Shown: positions 25,034-34,344, numbered from the stretch's first letter. The stretch is 53,561 nucleotides of DNA from an uncultured Clostridium sp. (GCA_900539185.1 UQBG01000017.1:1-53561); one strand, 5' to 3'. Notes: generated from the letters alone by a model not told the origin. Program-made: numbers and translations.

Positions 25034-26500
25034 CTAGTCTTCCTTCACGCTCAGATCATTCAATAACTGCATCTTCATCTCATAATAATCCGGTGTCATA
25101 TCCAGATAATGCAGATGCGGATATTCAAACCGCTGTTCTTCTTCCCAGATCTCCTCTGACAACTGCCGTTTTACATAGGCTGCGATCTCATCCAGAGTAG
25201 GAAGCTCATAAACCAGCGTTCCATTCTTTATAATCTGCTTCTGCAGCTCTACTGCACGACAGTTTTCGAAATACCGATTCTTCCATGGCTTCGTCGGATC
25301 TACATACCGGAACGGCTGACTCATATCGATTTCTTCCTCTGCCTTTGCGATCATATCTGCGATTGCCCGGCCTTCTTCATCGATGATACGATATACCTTC
25401 TTTAATCCCGGATTCGTGATCTTTTCCACATTTTCGGAGATTTTAATACGCGGAGCAAAATTTCCCGGCGTCTCCTCCACGGCGGCTATCTTATAAACGG
25501 CACCGAATACCGGCTCTGATTTTGCTGTGATCAACCGCTCACCGACTCCAAAGCTATCGACACAGCCTCCCTGATTCAGAATGGAGGTAATCGTAAACTC
25601 ATCCAGACTATTTGAAATAATGATCTTGCAATCCTCAAGTCCTGCCTTGTCTAACATCTTTCTGGTCTTTTTCGTCAGATATGCCAGGTCACCACTATCG
25701 ATTCGGATTCCCTTCAACCGCTTGCCCATCGGTTCCAGAACTTCCTTTGCCACACGAATCGCATTCGGTATGCCACTTCGCAATACATCGTAGGTGTCTA
25801 CCAGTAAAACAGTCGCATCCGGATAGGTTTCCGCATACTTTTTGAACGCTTCGAACTCATCCCTATAGAACATAACAAAGCTGTGTGCCATCGTTCCACT
25901 GATCGGCATTCCAAACATCTGTCCGGACAAAACCGTTGCCGTACTATTCGCTCCACCGATATAAGCAGCTCTGGCTCCGTAAACAGCCGCATCCATATTA
26001 TGTGCCCGTCTGGCACCAAAGTCCGATACTCCTCTTCCGTCTGCTGCCCGAACGATTCTCCGTGTCTTCGTTGCGATCAGGGACTGATGATTAATCTGCA
26101 GTAAAATCGCAGTCTCGACCAACTGTGCATCGATCAACGGTGCTACAACCGTCAGACATGGTTCATTCGGATACATAATTGTTCCTTCCGGGAATGCATA
26201 GATATCTCCTGTAAACCGGAAACCAGCCAAATAATCCAAAAATGCATCCGCAAACAGATTCTGACTCCGCAGATATTCGATATCCTCGGCATCAAAGTGC
26301 AGATTCTGCACATACTCTACGATCTGCTCCAGACCGGTAAAGATTGCAAATCCGCCATTGTCCGGATTCTTTCTATAAAATACATCAAAGGCTACACGAG
26401 TATCCTTGTCCTGATCCAGAAAGTAGCCATTGCTCATGGTTAACTCATAAAAGTCCATGACCATTGTTAGATTTCGTTCCATGCTCTGTGTCTTATTCAT
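25034..26500 (-). CDS. pncB: Nicotinate phosphoribosyltransferase
   Basis: Converts nicotinate and PRPP to nicotinate mononucleotide in NAD salvage. Motifs include MDFYELTMSNGYF at the N-terminus, the catalytic-His region SGTMAHSFVMFY and the PRPP site IRIDSGDLAYLTKK followed by IIISNSLDE. At 488 residues it is the longer Firmicute form. It starts 32 nt after the nrtR-like gene with AGGAGGATAGA before the ATG, so the two form an operon, and the regulator probably senses NAD status to control this enzyme. Confidence 0.96.
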   Translation of the reverse strand: MNKTQSMERNLTMVMDFYELTMSNGYFLDQDKDTRVAFDVFYRKNPDNGGFAIFTGLEQIVEYVQNLHFDAEDIEYLRSQNLFADAFLDYLAGFRFTGDIYAFPEGTIMYPNEPCLTVVAPLIDAQLVETAILLQINHQSLIATKTRRIVRAADGRGVSDFGARRAHNMDAAVYGARAAYIGGANSTATVLSGQMFGMPISGTMAHSFVMFYRDEFEAFKKYAETYPDATVLLVDTYDVLRSGIPNAIRVAKEVLEPMGKRLKGIRIDSGDLAYLTKKTRKMLDKAGLEDCKIIISNSLDEFTITSILNQGGCVDSFGVGERLITAKSEPVFGAVYKIAAVEETPGNFAPRIKISENVEKITNPGLKKVYRIIDEEGRAIADMIAKAEEEIDMSQPFRYVDPTKPWKNRYFENCRAVELQKQIIKNGTLVYELPTLDEIAAYVKRQLSEEIWEEEQRFEYPHLHYLDMTPDYYEMKMQLLNDLSVKED

Positions 26501-26532
26501 TCTATCCTCCTATTCCGAGTATAACCTTCTGA

Positions 26533-27360
26533 TTATATCTCCTGCTCCCGAAACCGATACAGCTCCGGACTGCGTTTTGTACCTTCCTGATTTCTCTTTG
26601 TTCCGGTTGCTTCCACATAACCACTGATCTTCTTTCGAAAGTTCGCCTTATACAGTGGCTTTCCAAGTACCGTTTCGTATAACTTCTGCAACTCCGGCAG
26701 TGTGAACTCCGGTGGCATCAGCCCAAACAATACATTCGTATACTCTGCCTTATTCCGCAGGCGGCTAATGCCCATCTGGATCGCCTTTTCATGATCAAAT
26801 GCGATCCCGGAATTCTCCTTTTTACTGGCAATCTCCTGAATACTGGCTACTCCTCCCATGAATAATGGGATTCTGGATACATGGTAAGATAAGATATCTC
26901 CCTGATCTCCGATCAGCGTTACTTCACCATCCTGTTCCCGGATCGTAAACCAGCCAGCCTCCGCCGCATCATCACCGGCACTTACGGCAACCGTATTCTC
27001 CTGAATCAGTGCCAGATACGCCGTAGATATCACCCTTGTCCGAGGATCTCGTCCCGGCTCTCCAAAGGTATATAGCTGCTCCATATAAATATCCCGCAGA
27101 CCGGTCTCCTCCTCCAGTTCTCTACGGGCAGCCTCATCCAGCGATTCATCGATCTCAACGAATCCCCCCGGCAATGCCCAGCAGTGTATATAAGGATGAT
27201 TTCTTCTCCGAATCATCAAAAGCCGCAATGCATCCCGACTTTCATTCACTGCAAAGACCAGAATATCTACCGTCAGGGATGGGCGTTTATACGCTCCCGG
27301 CTGATACTGTTCTAAGAATTCCTCCTCAGTCAGCCCCTGCTCATTTCTAATATCTGTCAA
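26533..27360 (-). CDS. nrtR: NrtR-type Nudix-domain regulator of NAD metabolism
   Basis: Nudix domain followed by a winged-helix domain, the layout of NrtR repressors that bind ADP-ribose. The Nudix box is intact (GGFVEIDESLDEAARRELEEETG, residues 65-87), so hydrolase activity is possible, unlike some family members with decayed boxes. The C-terminal part (about 185-260) has MPPEFTLPELQKLYETVLG and NFRKKISGYVEATG, matching the winged-helix/DNA-reading region. The start is a TTG at 27360 with GGGAGG seven bases upstream. Gene order nrtR-pncB supports the regulatory role. The gene's own promoter is bracketed by a pair of matching elements. Confidence 0.88.
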   Translation of the reverse strand: MTDIRNEQGLTEEEFLEQYQPGAYKRPSLTVDILVFAVNESRDALRLLMIRRRNHPYIHCWALPGGFVEIDESLDEAARRELEEETGLRDIYMEQLYTFGEPGRDPRTRVISTAYLALIQENTVAVSAGDDAAEAGWFTIREQDGEVTLIGDQGDILSYHVSRIPLFMGGVASIQEIASKKENSGIAFDHEKAIQMGISRLRNKAEYTNVLFGLMPPEFTLPELQKLYETVLGKPLYKANFRKKISGYVEATGTKRNQEGTKRSPELYRFREQEI

Positions 27361-27380
27361 GCCATATCCTCCCTTCCTTT

Positions 27381-27453
27381 AAGTAGCATTTGAATACTTT
27401 TGCATAGAATAACACCATTTTCTTTGTTTGTAAAGTAGTTTTCTGATACTTTT
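27381..27453 (-). promoter_or_regulatory. nrtR-pncB promoter bracketed by two matching operator-like elements
   Basis: Promoter: TTTACA (27429-27434), 17 bp, TATTCT (27406-27411). Two 21-bp elements, each AAGTA-N9-TACTT with further shared bases, lie at 27381-27401 (over the start of transcription) and 27433-27453 (overlapping the -35). Their starts are 52 bp apart. This is the arrangement expected for an autoregulating repressor, most simply the Nudix regulator. The divergent XRE gene is an alternative owner. Confidence 0.6.
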
Positions 27454-27539
27454 ATTTTTTTCTTTATTTTCTGTTTTTATCATTGTATAATTAATACGTT
27501 ATACCATTTTGTATAAACGAAACTAAGGAGTCTATTAGA

Positions 27540-27866
27540 ATGAACGATTTTTATGCTAACCTTGGAAAAAAAGTAAAAGAACTACGGATTGAAAACGGTC
27601 TGACACAGAATCAGGTAGCCAAAGCACTGGATGTCACTCCCGGCTACATCAGCAATGTTGAAAACAATCGGAGTGCTATGACACTTCGCCTGCTCATGTA
27701 CTATGCAGAGCTGACACATGTATCACTGGATGCTCTCATCGGAAGCATTGATTCTGAGTATGAATCCACCGCTCTGGACTATGAAATCCATGATCTGGTT
27801 CGGCGTATGACAGACGAAGACAAGCGTAAGCTGGTAAAAACCTTAAAGATCTGGGTTCGCTGTTAG
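27540..27866 (+). CDS. Small XRE-family helix-turn-helix regulator
   Basis: 108-residue protein with an N-terminal Cro/C1 helix-turn-helix (LGKKVKELRIENGLTQNQVA, then LDVTPGYISNVENNRSAMTL, residues about 7-55) and a short helical tail (IHDLVRRMTDEDKRKLVKTL), probably for dimerisation. The ATG follows AAGGAG by nine bases. A TATAAT (27486-27491) precedes it. It ends 20 nt before a membrane-anchored foldase gene, suggesting one transcript and perhaps envelope-linked control. Its operator is not known. Confidence 0.9.
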   Translation: MNDFYANLGKKVKELRIENGLTQNQVAKALDVTPGYISNVENNRSAMTLRLLMYYAELTHVSLDALIGSIDSEYESTALDYEIHDLVRRMTDEDKRKLVKTLKIWVRC

Positions 27867-27886
27867 ATAAATAAAGGAGAGTCAAT

Positions 27887-29110
27887 ATGAGCAAGAAAAA
27901 AGAAACCCTACAAGAGCAGGAAAAGCCAAAGACAAAGTATGATCGAAAGATGGAGGCCCGACGAAAGGCTGCTGCCAAAGAACGCAGGTCAAATCTGATC
28001 TTTCGGACCGTATGCATCGTGATCCTCGCCGCTCTCATCGGCACTGCCGGATACTTCGGTATCTCCCGATGGATCGATGTTCACAATGCAACGACACAAA
28101 CCTATCTGACTGTCGGTGATCATGCGTTATCTCAGACAGAATATGACTACTACTACCATTCCAATGTATCCAGCTATATCAATACTTACTATGCATATCT
28201 ATCCTACATTGGTCTGGACACCTCAAAACCATACGATGAACAGCAGTATTCTGAGGATATGACCTGGGAAGATTACTTCCAGAAGATTACGATCGAGCAG
28301 ATACAGAAGGAATATGCACTGCGTGATGATGCAGCTGCAAATGGCTTTGAATACGATACAACCGATGACTGGACTTCTTTCCAGAAGGATGCTAAGGCCG
28401 CAGCCGATGAGCAGAGCCTGTCTCTCAGCCAGTATTACAAGAATACCTTCGGGGACTATGCTACTGTATCCCGGATCCAGCCATATGTAAAGAACAGTTA
28501 TCTTGCCAGTGCCTACTACGATAAATTAGTCAAAGATGATACGCCGGACGATGCTACGATTCAGTCCTATTATGAAGAGCATAAGGAAGATTATGATAAG
28601 GTATCTTTCTATAGCTTCAGCTTTGATCCATCAAACTATGATGACTCTGACGAGCAGGCTGCTGCACAGGCAGATCAAATGGTAGAACGTCTGAAAGATG
28701 GCGATGACTTCGAAACCCTGTGTCTGGAATATGCACCGGAGGATGCAAAAAGTAACTATGAATCAACGGATTCGGAATACTCCCTGTCAAAAGATATGGT
28801 TTGTTCCAATACAAACGCTGCCTATAGTGCATGGCTCTCTGATGAAAGCCGCAAGGATGGCGATATCACTGTCATTCAGTCCGATGATTCCGGTGTCTGC
28901 TATGTACTGAAGTTCGTTAGCCGCACCTATGATGACACTTGTCTGGATACCATCTCTTCTACCTTAGCAAACAATGCGGTTTCGGACTATCTGGACAGCG
29001 TGTTGGAAAGCGGTTATGATGTAACGGATGTAAAGGGTGAAATCAACTATTTGAATACCGAAAGTACCGATACTTCCGACACAGAAAGCACTGATACTAC
29101 AGAAAACTAA
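27887..29110 (+). CDS. Membrane-anchored SurA/PrsA-like foldase with parvulin-like domain
   Basis: Probably assists folding of exported proteins. A Lys/Glu-rich cytoplasmic head (residues 1-35) is followed by one membrane helix (about 38-60). The remainder is outside and resembles SurA/PrsA: a helical N-part with many Tyr, then a PpiC-like segment (DATIQSYYEEHKEDYDKVSF; DQMVERLKDGDDFETLCLEYAPED; ending VCYVLKFVSRTYD). The last 25 residues are a Thr/Ser/Asp/Glu-rich tail (TESTDTSDTESTDTTEN). No lipobox is seen, unlike classical PrsA. The ATG follows AAAGGAGAGTCA. A strong terminator follows. Confidence 0.82.
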   Translation: MSKKKETLQEQEKPKTKYDRKMEARRKAAAKERRSNLIFRTVCIVILAALIGTAGYFGISRWIDVHNATTQTYLTVGDHALSQTEYDYYYHSNVSSYINTYYAYLSYIGLDTSKPYDEQQYSEDMTWEDYFQKITIEQIQKEYALRDDAAANGFEYDTTDDWTSFQKDAKAAADEQSLSLSQYYKNTFGDYATVSRIQPYVKNSYLASAYYDKLVKDDTPDDATIQSYYEEHKEDYDKVSFYSFSFDPSNYDDSDEQAAAQADQMVERLKDGDDFETLCLEYAPEDAKSNYESTDSEYSLSKDMVCSNTNAAYSAWLSDESRKDGDITVIQSDDSGVCYVLKFVSRTYDDTCLDTISSTLANNAVSDYLDSVLESGYDVTDVKGEINYLNTESTDTSDTESTDTTEN

Positions 29111-29152
29111 ATAAGGCTCCGAATATCCGTTAACAATCGAACGGAATACCGG

Positions 29153-29210
29153 ACATAGAAGAAGCGAACACCGTTTGATGTTCGCTTCTTCTATGTCTAT
29201 TTTCTTTTAG
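29153..29210 (+). terminator. Intrinsic terminator after the foldase gene
   Basis: An 18-pair perfect stem (ACATAGAAGAAGCGAACA and its complement, loop 8) is followed by CTATTTTCTTTT. Confidence 0.85.
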
Positions 29211-29226
29211 ATCTGTCCTTCCTGTT

Positions 29227-30927
29227 TCATTCGAGTTCAAATATCTCCATGCTCTGGTCAATACCGTTTGCGATCTTCTTTAGCTGTTCTGCCTCTGCCG
29301 AGATTCCTTCTATGATGCTACTGATCTCTGTAATGGATGCAAAGGTCTCCTCTGTACTGGCCGCATTCTCTTCTGCTATCGCAGACAAATTCTGCACAGT
29401 ATCAATAACGGAGCTTCGTGTGGTATCCAACTGTGAGGTCTTCTCGGTAATTCGTTCAATCGCTTCTAAGGATTCCTCAATCCCTGAGATTACCTTCTGA
29501 AACCGTTCATCCGTATGCTGTACATTTTCATTTTGTTTCTCCATAATATCTTTGACAACTTCCATCGTCTTAACAGCCCTGCCGGAATCGGTAATCAAAT
29601 AAGATATAATTTCCTCGATCTGTCTGGCAGATGCGTTTGACTGATCCGCTAACTGCTGAATCTGTGTCGCTACTACGGCAAATCCACGTCCTTGCTCTCC
29701 CGCACGTGCTGCCTCGATCGATGCATTCAGAGACAACAGATTCGTCTCTGCCGCAATCGCCGTAATCAGCCCGGTTGCTTCCTTTATCTTCTGAACGGAT
29801 TCATTTGTCATATTCGTCTGCTCGTAGATTGCCTGAATCGACTCGCTCGCCTGTTGATTGATCGTACTCAGTTCATGAAGGGTTTCAAATGCATCCTGTC
29901 CAAGTGCATGCATATTTTTAGCATTGCTATACATCGCCTCGACTTCTCTGGCTGTTTCTGATACCATATTTCCCATAAGAACAACATTATCCGTTGCCGA
30001 CTGCGTCTCCTCTGCCTGGCTGGTTGCACCTTCCGCAACTTCTTCCACAGCCTTTTCCACCTGTGCCACCGTACTGCTCGTCTCTGCCGTCTTATCACTC
30101 AGGTAAGTAGATGCCTGATTGAGTGCCTCACTCTGTTCCTTCATAGACTGAATGATCTCTGACTGCTGTTGTTTCAGCTTCACGATCGAACGGCTGATAT
30201 GTCCGATCTCATCCCGACGCTTTGTGATCCGTTCATCCAGCTCTGCATTCAGGCGGCCTTCCGCTACCTCTTCCAGTGCATCGGTTCCCTTATGTAAAGC
30301 ATTTGTCAGATTCGTTACTACGATTGCAACCATCACGCAACAGATAATTCCCATTGCCAGAATAATCCCAACCAACAAAGTGATAATCTTCATAATCTCC
30401 GCTCTGGCTTCTGACTGTGGCATCCCCGCAAAAACCATTCCTTCGATCGTACCGTCCTCAGCGGCGATCGGTACATAATATCCAAAGTATGTCTGTCCCT
30501 GTACATCTACATTTCTGGCAAAATAATCATTTCCCTTCTTTAGCACCTCTTCTGTCACGACCTCGCTCGCCTGTGTTCCTACCTGTCGGCTTCCGTCTTC
30601 CTTACAGATAGAGGTCATATACCGGGTATCCCCATAGAATACTGTAATATCCATATCCGTCGCTTCCTGAATATTATCTGCGATTTCTACATGCTCCGTG
30701 ATATTGTATGTTCCTTTATATAACGCCCCTGATGCGTCCACAGAAAACGCTCCGTCATCCGCATTTTGAATCGTATCCCGGACAGACACGGCTGCAGCCC
30801 GAAGTCCGTTTTCAATATTATCTGTCACTACATTACTGATCCTGGTATTACTGACGATCACAGTCACTATCCCTATCACAATCAAAGGCAACAAAACAAT
30901 CAATAATAACTTTGCTTTCATCTTCAT
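29227..30927 (-). CDS. Methyl-accepting chemotaxis protein with Cache sensor
   Basis: Chemoreceptor that signals to CheA. A first membrane helix (about 5-27) is followed by an extracellular single-Cache domain (VRDTIQNADDGAFSVD; YFARNVDVQGQTYFGYYVPI; DGTIEGMVFAGMPQSEA), then a second helix (about 182-206), a HAMP segment (NALHKGTDALEEVAEGRLNAEL) and the signalling coiled coil with the conserved hairpin tip (ITAIAAETNLLSLNASIEAARAG). Start at 30927 is supported by GGGGGA eight bases before; an ATG five codons upstream is also open. A possible promoter (TTGGCT-17-TAAAAT, 30959-30987) overlaps the upstream trpB terminator. The ligand is unknown. Confidence 0.94.
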   Translation of the reverse strand: MKMKAKLLLIVLLPLIVIGIVTVIVSNTRISNVVTDNIENGLRAAAVSVRDTIQNADDGAFSVDASGALYKGTYNITEHVEIADNIQEATDMDITVFYGDTRYMTSICKEDGSRQVGTQASEVVTEEVLKKGNDYFARNVDVQGQTYFGYYVPIAAEDGTIEGMVFAGMPQSEARAEIMKIITLLVGIILAMGIICCVMVAIVVTNLTNALHKGTDALEEVAEGRLNAELDERITKRRDEIGHISRSIVKLKQQQSEIIQSMKEQSEALNQASTYLSDKTAETSSTVAQVEKAVEEVAEGATSQAEETQSATDNVVLMGNMVSETAREVEAMYSNAKNMHALGQDAFETLHELSTINQQASESIQAIYEQTNMTNESVQKIKEATGLITAIAAETNLLSLNASIEAARAGEQGRGFAVVATQIQQLADQSNASARQIEEIISYLITDSGRAVKTMEVVKDIMEKQNENVQHTDERFQKVISGIEESLEAIERITEKTSQLDTTRSSVIDTVQNLSAIAEENAASTEETFASITEISSIIEGISAEAEQLKKIANGIDQSMEIFELE

Positions 30928-30975
30928 ATCAATTTCCCCCATTTCATATGATTCTTATATTTTACCATTTTTAAA

Positions 30976-31031
30976 CAAAAAAGCCAATAGCTCTGGTGCT
31001 TTTTGTGCATTTTCACCAAAGCTATCAGCTT
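30976..31031 (-). terminator. Intrinsic terminator after trpB2
   Basis: A long imperfect stem (AGCTGATAGCTTTGGTG against CACCAGAGCTATTGGCT) is followed on the minus strand by TTTTTTG. Confidence 0.85.
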
Positions 31032-31069
31032 CTTCTCTTCTTTCCTATCTGAGTGCTTTTCTGCTCTTC

Positions 31070-32458
31070 CTAGAATTCATTTCCAGGGAATCTTGGAATT
31101 CCATCAAAGCCGGCCTTCAGATCTTCATCTGTCGGAATGTAATCGGACATCTGTCCATCATTAAACTTCTCATACGCTACCATATCGAAGTAACCGGTAC
31201 CGGTCAGACCAAAGACGATCGTCTTCTCCTCACCAGTCTCCTTACACTTTAATGCCTCATCTATCGCAACCTTGATCGCATGAGAGCTCTCCGGTGCAGG
31301 AAGGATACCCTCCACTCTGGCGAACTGTTCAGCCGCCTTGAACACCTCTGTCTGCTCTACGGAACGAGCCTCCATATAACCATCATCATATAACTGTGAC
31401 AGAATCGAACTCATACCATGGTACCGTAGACCACCGGCATGATTTGGAGACGGAATAAAGTTCGAACCCAGTGTATACATCTTTGCTAATGGACAAACCA
31501 TTCCTGTATCGCAGAAGTCATATACATACTTTCCTCTTGTTAAGCTTGGACAAGAGGCCGGTTCTACTGCAATGATCTGATAGTCCTTCTCTCCTCTTAA
31601 CTTCTCGCCCATGAACGGTGAAATCAAACCACCGAGGTTCGAACCACCACCGGCACAACCGATGATCACATCCGGTGTAATTCCATACTTATCCATAGCT
31701 ATCTTTGTCTCCAGCCCAATGACTGTCTGGTGTAACAGTACCTGCGACAATACACTGCCCAGTACATACCGATATCCTTCTGTATGGGTTGCCACCTCTA
31801 CAGCTTCTGATATTGCACATCCCAGACTTCCGGTTGTTCCCGGATGTGCCTGCAAGATCTTACGTCCTACTTCCGTTGTATCTGAAGGCGACGGAGTTAC
31901 ACTGGCACCATAGGTACGCATAACCTCCCGACGGAATGGCTTCTGCTCATAAGAGCACTTTACCATAAAGACCTTGCAGTCCAGATCAAAGTATGAACAT
32001 GCCATAGAAAGAGCCGTTCCCCACTGACCGGCTCCGGTCTCTGTTGTTACACCCTTCAAGCCCTGCTTCTTTGCATAATACGCCTGAGCGATTGCTGAAT
32101 TCAACTTATGACTTCCACTGGTGTTATTCCCCTCAAACTTGTAGTAAATCTTTGCCGGTGTCTGCAGCTTTTCCTCCAGGCAATATGCCCGTACCAGCGG
32201 TGATGGGCGATACATCTTATAAAAGTCACGGATCTCCTGCGGAATATCAATATACGGAGTCGTGTCATCCAGTTCCTGTTTGGCCAGTTCCTCACAGAAT
32301 ACGACCTTCAGTTCATCCAAAGTCATCGGCTGATGAGTTCCCGGATTCAGAAGCGGTGCCGGCTTATTCTTCATATCAGCCCGCACATTATACCACTGCT
32401 TTGGCATCTCCTGTTCTTCTAAGTAGATCTTGTAAGGAATGTTGTTATCCTGTTTCAT
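31070..32458 (-). CDS. trpB: TrpB2-type tryptophan synthase beta chain
   Basis: PLP enzyme that condenses indole (or a related acceptor) with serine to tryptophan. The PLP lysine lies in NNTSGSHKLNSA, the phosphate-binding loop in IIGCAGGGSNLGG, and the TrpB2-specific GVTTETGAGQWGTALSMAC is present. At 462 residues with the N-terminal extension it belongs to the TrpB2 branch that usually stands alone without TrpA, as here. A tryptophan-type T-box leader precedes it, which supports a role in tryptophan supply from free indole. It is monocistronic with a clear terminator. Confidence 0.93.
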   Translation of the reverse strand: MKQDNNIPYKIYLEEQEMPKQWYNVRADMKNKPAPLLNPGTHQPMTLDELKVVFCEELAKQELDDTTPYIDIPQEIRDFYKMYRPSPLVRAYCLEEKLQTPAKIYYKFEGNNTSGSHKLNSAIAQAYYAKKQGLKGVTTETGAGQWGTALSMACSYFDLDCKVFMVKCSYEQKPFRREVMRTYGASVTPSPSDTTEVGRKILQAHPGTTGSLGCAISEAVEVATHTEGYRYVLGSVLSQVLLHQTVIGLETKIAMDKYGITPDVIIGCAGGGSNLGGLISPFMGEKLRGEKDYQIIAVEPASCPSLTRGKYVYDFCDTGMVCPLAKMYTLGSNFIPSPNHAGGLRYHGMSSILSQLYDDGYMEARSVEQTEVFKAAEQFARVEGILPAPESSHAIKVAIDEALKCKETGEEKTIVFGLTGTGYFDMVAYEKFNDGQMSDYIPTDEDLKAGFDGIPRFPGNEF

Positions 32459-32542
32459 CGTTTATTCTCCTTTCTTTCCGAATCAGACATTGCAGGGTCT
32501 GATTTCATTCTATCAATCGTCTCCGGGAAAGGACTATTTAAA

Positions 32543-32830
32543 TAAAAAAATAACCCTCATCCCACTTCTGCTGGGACAAGAGTCAACTCCTGCGGTGCCA
32601 CCCTGCTTGATATCAATGACGATATCCTCTCACGATATACCTGCATATATCTGATTTTGTAACGAAGTATCCTCTCCGTCTTCCCTACCGACTACTCTAG
32701 CCTGCCATCGGTTCGGGTTGCCCTCGAAAGCCCATTCCATTATGCTGCCATCTGCCACAATCTCACCTTCTGTGGCTCTCTGTGAGATACATATCACATG
32801 TACTTCCTCTTTCTCAACGGTTTATCTATT
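32543..32830 (-). promoter_or_regulatory. T-box riboswitch leader of trpB2, specifier probably UGG (Trp)
   Basis: The T-box sequence AGGGTGGCACCGCAGG (within 32587-32604) stands before a terminator hairpin (stem around TCCCA/TGGGA, then TTTTTTT, 32543-32583). Upstream are stem I features including AGAGAGCC. A TGG followed by A at 32737-32739 (alternative TGG at 32732-32734) sits where the specifier is expected. Uncharged tRNA-Trp would favour antitermination and trpB expression. Confidence 0.88.
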
Positions 32831-32836
32831 TATTAA

Positions 32837-32864
32837 ATTAACATATACCGGATTTCTCTGTCAA
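32837..32864 (-). promoter_or_regulatory. Promoter of the trpB2 T-box transcript
   Basis: Perfect TTGACA (32859-32864), 16 bp, GTTAAT (32837-32842). It lies just past the stop of the upstream permease gene. Confidence 0.55.
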
Positions 32865-32875
32865 GTCTTTTCTGC

Positions 32876-33532
32876 TTATCGATTCCTTTCCGGATAACGA
32901 TAATTTAGTATTCCTCCCACAACAATCAATAAAGCAGACACAATCAGATAACCAAGCATCCATTGTACAAACTCTCGTCCTGTATACACCGACAGCAGAA
33001 ACAGATTCATGCCTGTTGCCCTTTCCGTCATTGCATACACCGTATAAAACAAAACAAGGATCGCTCCGGGTATCATTTTTCCAAACAGATAGGAAACTGC
33101 ATAGGTACTTGATAAATAGAACAAATTCAACACCAGTACCTTTCCATACAACCACCACAGTTCCGGAAATATCCGAGTATATACTATAAAAAGCGGGACC
33201 ATCAGAATCCCAAATCCGGCATATAGCAGCAGTAGTTCCCACAGCTTGACTCGATTATTCATATAGAGCAACTCATGCATCGGTTCTTCGATACAATGTT
33301 CCAAAACAAACAAAATCACCCACACGGACAACAATGGAATCAAGTACTGTGACATCTTCACAATGTTTGTATATAGCATCTCCGGATCTCTCTTAAAATA
33401 ATAGGCCAGAATATTCAGAACAGGGAGCAGCCCGTACAGTCCAAGCACGGGCATAAATGCAAATACTCCCATACCCTTTAATCGAAAGTAAAGATTCCAT
33501 ATGCTTTTTTCTAAATATCTTTTAACGCACAT
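32876..33532 (-). CDS. Predicted ABC-type permease subunit, unknown substrate
   Basis: A 218-residue polytopic protein with about six membrane helices (near 22-44, 60-80, 98-118, 128-150, 155-170 and 190-208) and no other domain. It overlaps the ATPase gene by 22 nt (starts before that gene's stop), which argues for coupling and for a role as an ABC-2-like membrane subunit. No family signature was recognised. The start has GAGG about nine bases upstream. Last gene of the four-gene operon. Confidence 0.72.
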   Translation of the reverse strand: MCVKRYLEKSIWNLYFRLKGMGVFAFMPVLGLYGLLPVLNILAYYFKRDPEMLYTNIVKMSQYLIPLLSVWVILFVLEHCIEEPMHELLYMNNRVKLWELLLLYAGFGILMVPLFIVYTRIFPELWWLYGKVLVLNLFYLSSTYAVSYLFGKMIPGAILVLFYTVYAMTERATGMNLFLLSVYTGREFVQWMLGYLIVSALLIVVGGILNYRYPERNR

Positions 33533-34344
33533 ATATATCCATCCTCGATATTCGGTCTTACCTTTTGCTCATTCGGCAGTTTTCGCTTCGTCAATACCCG
33601 ATAAACAGTCTTTCCTTTCACTTCCAGTTCTTTTTCTATATAATCCTCCGGCATTCGTTGTTCCTCTGTCAATTCATATACTTTACCCTCTGCCAGTTTA
33701 CTAACTGCCTCTTGTGTACCACTGGCAAGAATATTCCCCTGATTCAGAACTATAATCTCATCACAGACTGCCTCTACATCCTCTACAATATGTGTCGACA
33801 AGATTACGATCGCATCCTTATGCAGTTCTCTTACTATGTGTTTAAACCGAATTCTCTCTTCCGGATCCAGACCTGTCGTCGGTTCATCAAAGATCACTAA
33901 CACCGGATGATTTAACAGTGCCTGTGCAATTCCAACTCTTCGAACCATACCACCAGACAGCTTTCTGCCCTTTACCTTCCGAACCTCCGTCAGGTGCACC
34001 AGTTCTAACACCCTGGTAATCTCCTCGTTCCACTGATTCTTCGGTATATTCTTTACATTCGCATAATATTTCAACTGTTCCTCTACCGTCAGTCCGGGAA
34101 ATATACCCGACTTCTGCGGAAGATAACCGATTCTGCCCTGCAAAGACCGAATCTTTCCCGTTTCCTCCAGAATAACCGTTCCTGCTTCTGTATGGTATAG
34201 ATTCAATATACAGCGAAGAAGCGTGGTTTTTCCGGCTCCATTTGGTCCCAGCAGTCCATATACACCCTTCTGAAACTGATAGGATATGTCCTTTAATACT
34301 TCTTTTCTTCCAAAGTTCTTCGATAACCGTTCAATCTTCAACAT
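33511..34344 (-). CDS. ABC transporter ATP-binding protein
   Basis: ATPase with Walker A GPNGAGKTT, signature LSGGMVRRVGIAQALL, Walker B LVIFDEPTTGLDPE and the switch His in ILSTHIVED. The short N-terminal form and C-terminal extension (about 60 residues after the nucleotide domain) resemble ABC-2 exporters of the YtrB/CcmA type. It overlaps the preceding membrane gene by 14 nt and the following permease by 22 nt. The AAGGAG ribosome site lies within the upstream gene. The substrate is not evident. Confidence 0.93.
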   Translation of the reverse strand: MLKIERLSKNFGRKEVLKDISYQFQKGVYGLLGPNGAGKTTLLRCILNLYHTEAGTVILEETGKIRSLQGRIGYLPQKSGIFPGLTVEEQLKYYANVKNIPKNQWNEEITRVLELVHLTEVRKVKGRKLSGGMVRRVGIAQALLNHPVLVIFDEPTTGLDPEERIRFKHIVRELHKDAIVILSTHIVEDVEAVCDEIIVLNQGNILASGTQEAVSKLAEGKVYELTEEQRMPEDYIEKELEVKGKTVYRVLTKRKLPNEQKVRPNIEDGYICALKDI

